A stretch of 64,000 bases of DNA from Caldilineaceae bacterium. GTDB lineage: Bacteria > Chloroflexota > Anaerolineae > Caldilineales > Caldilineaceae. The position numbers and the translations under genes were made by a program. Within the stretch, counting starts at the first letter, position 1; each line of letters opens with the position of its first letter. This document shows, in pieces, positions 63,172 to 64,000 of the stretch. Location: positions 37,850 to 101,849 of the forward strand of contig WTGY01000149.1 in NCBI GenBank assembly GCA_011523365.1, given 5' to 3'. The notes under the pieces were generated by a model, which was not told where the DNA came from, searched no databases, and was given only the letters and a program-made list of their open reading frames with translations.

Positions 63172-64000
63172 ATGAAAGACCCGTTCATAGCTCACTCCGA
63201 TATTCGTTCCTTCGCCGAAGCACGCGTGAATCTCCCATCGGATTCCGCACGACGGTATCGGGAACAAGTGAACCGCTTACGAGAGAGTCTTGCAAAACAC
63301 ATCGCGGACAACCCTGGTTTCGCGCTGGTCAAAATGCTTCATGCCGGAAGTGTTGCTAAGGGGACTGCTCTTCGTACTATCAACGATCTTGACGCCGCCG
63401 TATACGTAAAGAAAGACCAATCCCCTGTTGACGAGAGAGAGTTGGTGCCTTGGGTGGCGGACTGCCTCCGCGAAGCATACCCTCAAAAGGATCCGAGCGA
63501 TTTCAGTACGGACTCACCGCATTGTGTGACTATTCACTTCAGGGGAAGTGACCTGGATGTCGATGTCGTCCCTGTCCTCTACGAGGGAGATGAGAACGAC
63601 TATGGATACCTTGTAGATAAATATACAGGCGAAAGGCTTCTAACCAGCGTCCCTCTCCATCTTGAGTTTATTCGCAAGCGCAAAGCTGCCAACCAGACAC
63701 ACTTCGCCCAAGTAGTGCGTTTAGTCAAATGGTGGGCCAGTCAACGCAAAGCGGAGAACTCTGCATTCAAGTGCAAGTCTTTCCTTTTAGAGCTTCTGAT
63801 CGCTTACCTGGCGGATAAAGGCACCGGCCTGAAGGATTACCCCCAAGCTCTTGAGGACTTCTTCAGCTACATAGTGAAGACAGGCCTTGAAGAGCGTGTA
63901 TCATTCACCGATTACTATTCGCCTAGTCGTCTGCCAAATCCTACCGGGGCCGCCATCGAAGTCTTCGATCCAGTCAACGCTGAAAACAACGTGACCGACA
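63172..64000 (+). CDS. CD-NTase/OAS-like nucleotidyltransferase (3' end outside window)
   Basis: Open from ATG 63172 to the window edge (276 residues seen). Polymerase-beta motifs: HAGSVAKGTALRTINDLDAA, with G59-S60 and D72-x-D74, and a third acidic strand SDLDVDVVPV (D129, D131). An OAS/cGAS-like helical domain follows (VVRLVKWWASQRK), with a late IEVFDPVNAENNV motif typical of CBASS cyclases and OAS1-like proteins. Predicted to make a cyclic or linear oligonucleotide second messenger on infection. No CBASS effector is yet visible; it would lie beyond the right edge. Confidence 0.85.
   Translation, partial: MKDPFIAHSDIRSFAEARVNLPSDSARRYREQVNRLRESLAKHIADNPGFALVKMLHAGSVAKGTALRTINDLDAAVYVKKDQSPVDERELVPWVADCLREAYPQKDPSDFSTDSPHCVTIHFRGSDLDVDVVPVLYEGDENDYGYLVDKYTGERLLTSVPLHLEFIRKRKAANQTHFAQVVRLVKWWASQRKAENSAFKCKSFLLELLIAYLADKGTGLKDYPQALEDFFSYIVKTGLEERVSFTDYYSPSRLPNPTGAAIEVFDPVNAENNVTD

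Overview
The window reads as a 64 kb accessory (defence-island-like) stretch of a bacterial chromosome. No rRNA, tRNA or housekeeping operon is visible, and the only core-type gene is a single-strand binding protein. Base composition is a mosaic: a very GC-rich hsdR next to moderate-GC genes, then a 48-54 kb zone that is extremely GC-rich and almost gene-free. Organism identity is uncertain. Type I-E-like CRISPR repeat units, Tat and spondin-type secreted proteins and dispersed ACGGAGG repeats would fit an uncultivated, large-genome phylum such as Chloroflexota, but that is only a guess.

Layout. 0-7 kb: a PD-(D/E)XK-like protein (5' cut), a Fic protein, a type I restriction HsdR without its M and S subunits, and a methyltransferase-fold protein paired with an SPL-like radical SAM enzyme. 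7.3-13.7 kb: gene wreckage (aspartic protease stub, DUF1156 methylase tail, hsdR start) mixed with intact genes (HhH-GPD-like protein, two small proteins plus an AAA ATPase, a coiled-coil protein, SSB). 13.8-18.3 kb: a 1498-residue GmrSD-RecQ fusion. 18.3-23.3 kb: sparse, with four single CRISPR-like repeats, a secreted protein and a toxin-antitoxin pair whose toxin lacks a start. 23.3-27.1 kb: tyrosine recombinase, decayed nucleotidyltransferase and HicBA genes, a pentamer-periodic tract and a phage-like HNH pair. 28.1-29.9 kb: a complete AbiE system. 30-36 kb: an AlbA_2 ATP-binding protein and a HelD-like helicase. 36.6-40.5 kb: two exported proteins. 41-46 kb: phage/plasmid-type SF3 ATPase, ribbon-helix-helix proteins and an EEP nuclease. 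46.4-48.2 kb: two intact members of a DUF3102-like family with at least five relics nearby. 48.2-54.5 kb: repeat-rich, hairpin-rich, mostly non-coding DNA. 54.5-57.3 kb: a frameshifted AlbA_2 gene and a NucS-like nuclease.

57.5-64 kb is the most striking part. A leftward operon encodes a multiubiquitin-type Ubl, an E2-like protein and a fused JAB-E1. It diverges from a tightly overlapped rightward operon of a sigma-factor-like protein, an unknown protein and an SbcC/Rad50-like ATPase, followed 62 bp later by a CD-NTase-like nucleotidyltransferase that runs off the window. An inverted repeat sits in the shared control region. I infer a combined ubiquitin-like conjugation and nucleotide-signalling defence module.

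Overall the window looks like a hotspot where defence and mobile modules arrive, duplicate and decay; many small relics mark former systems.
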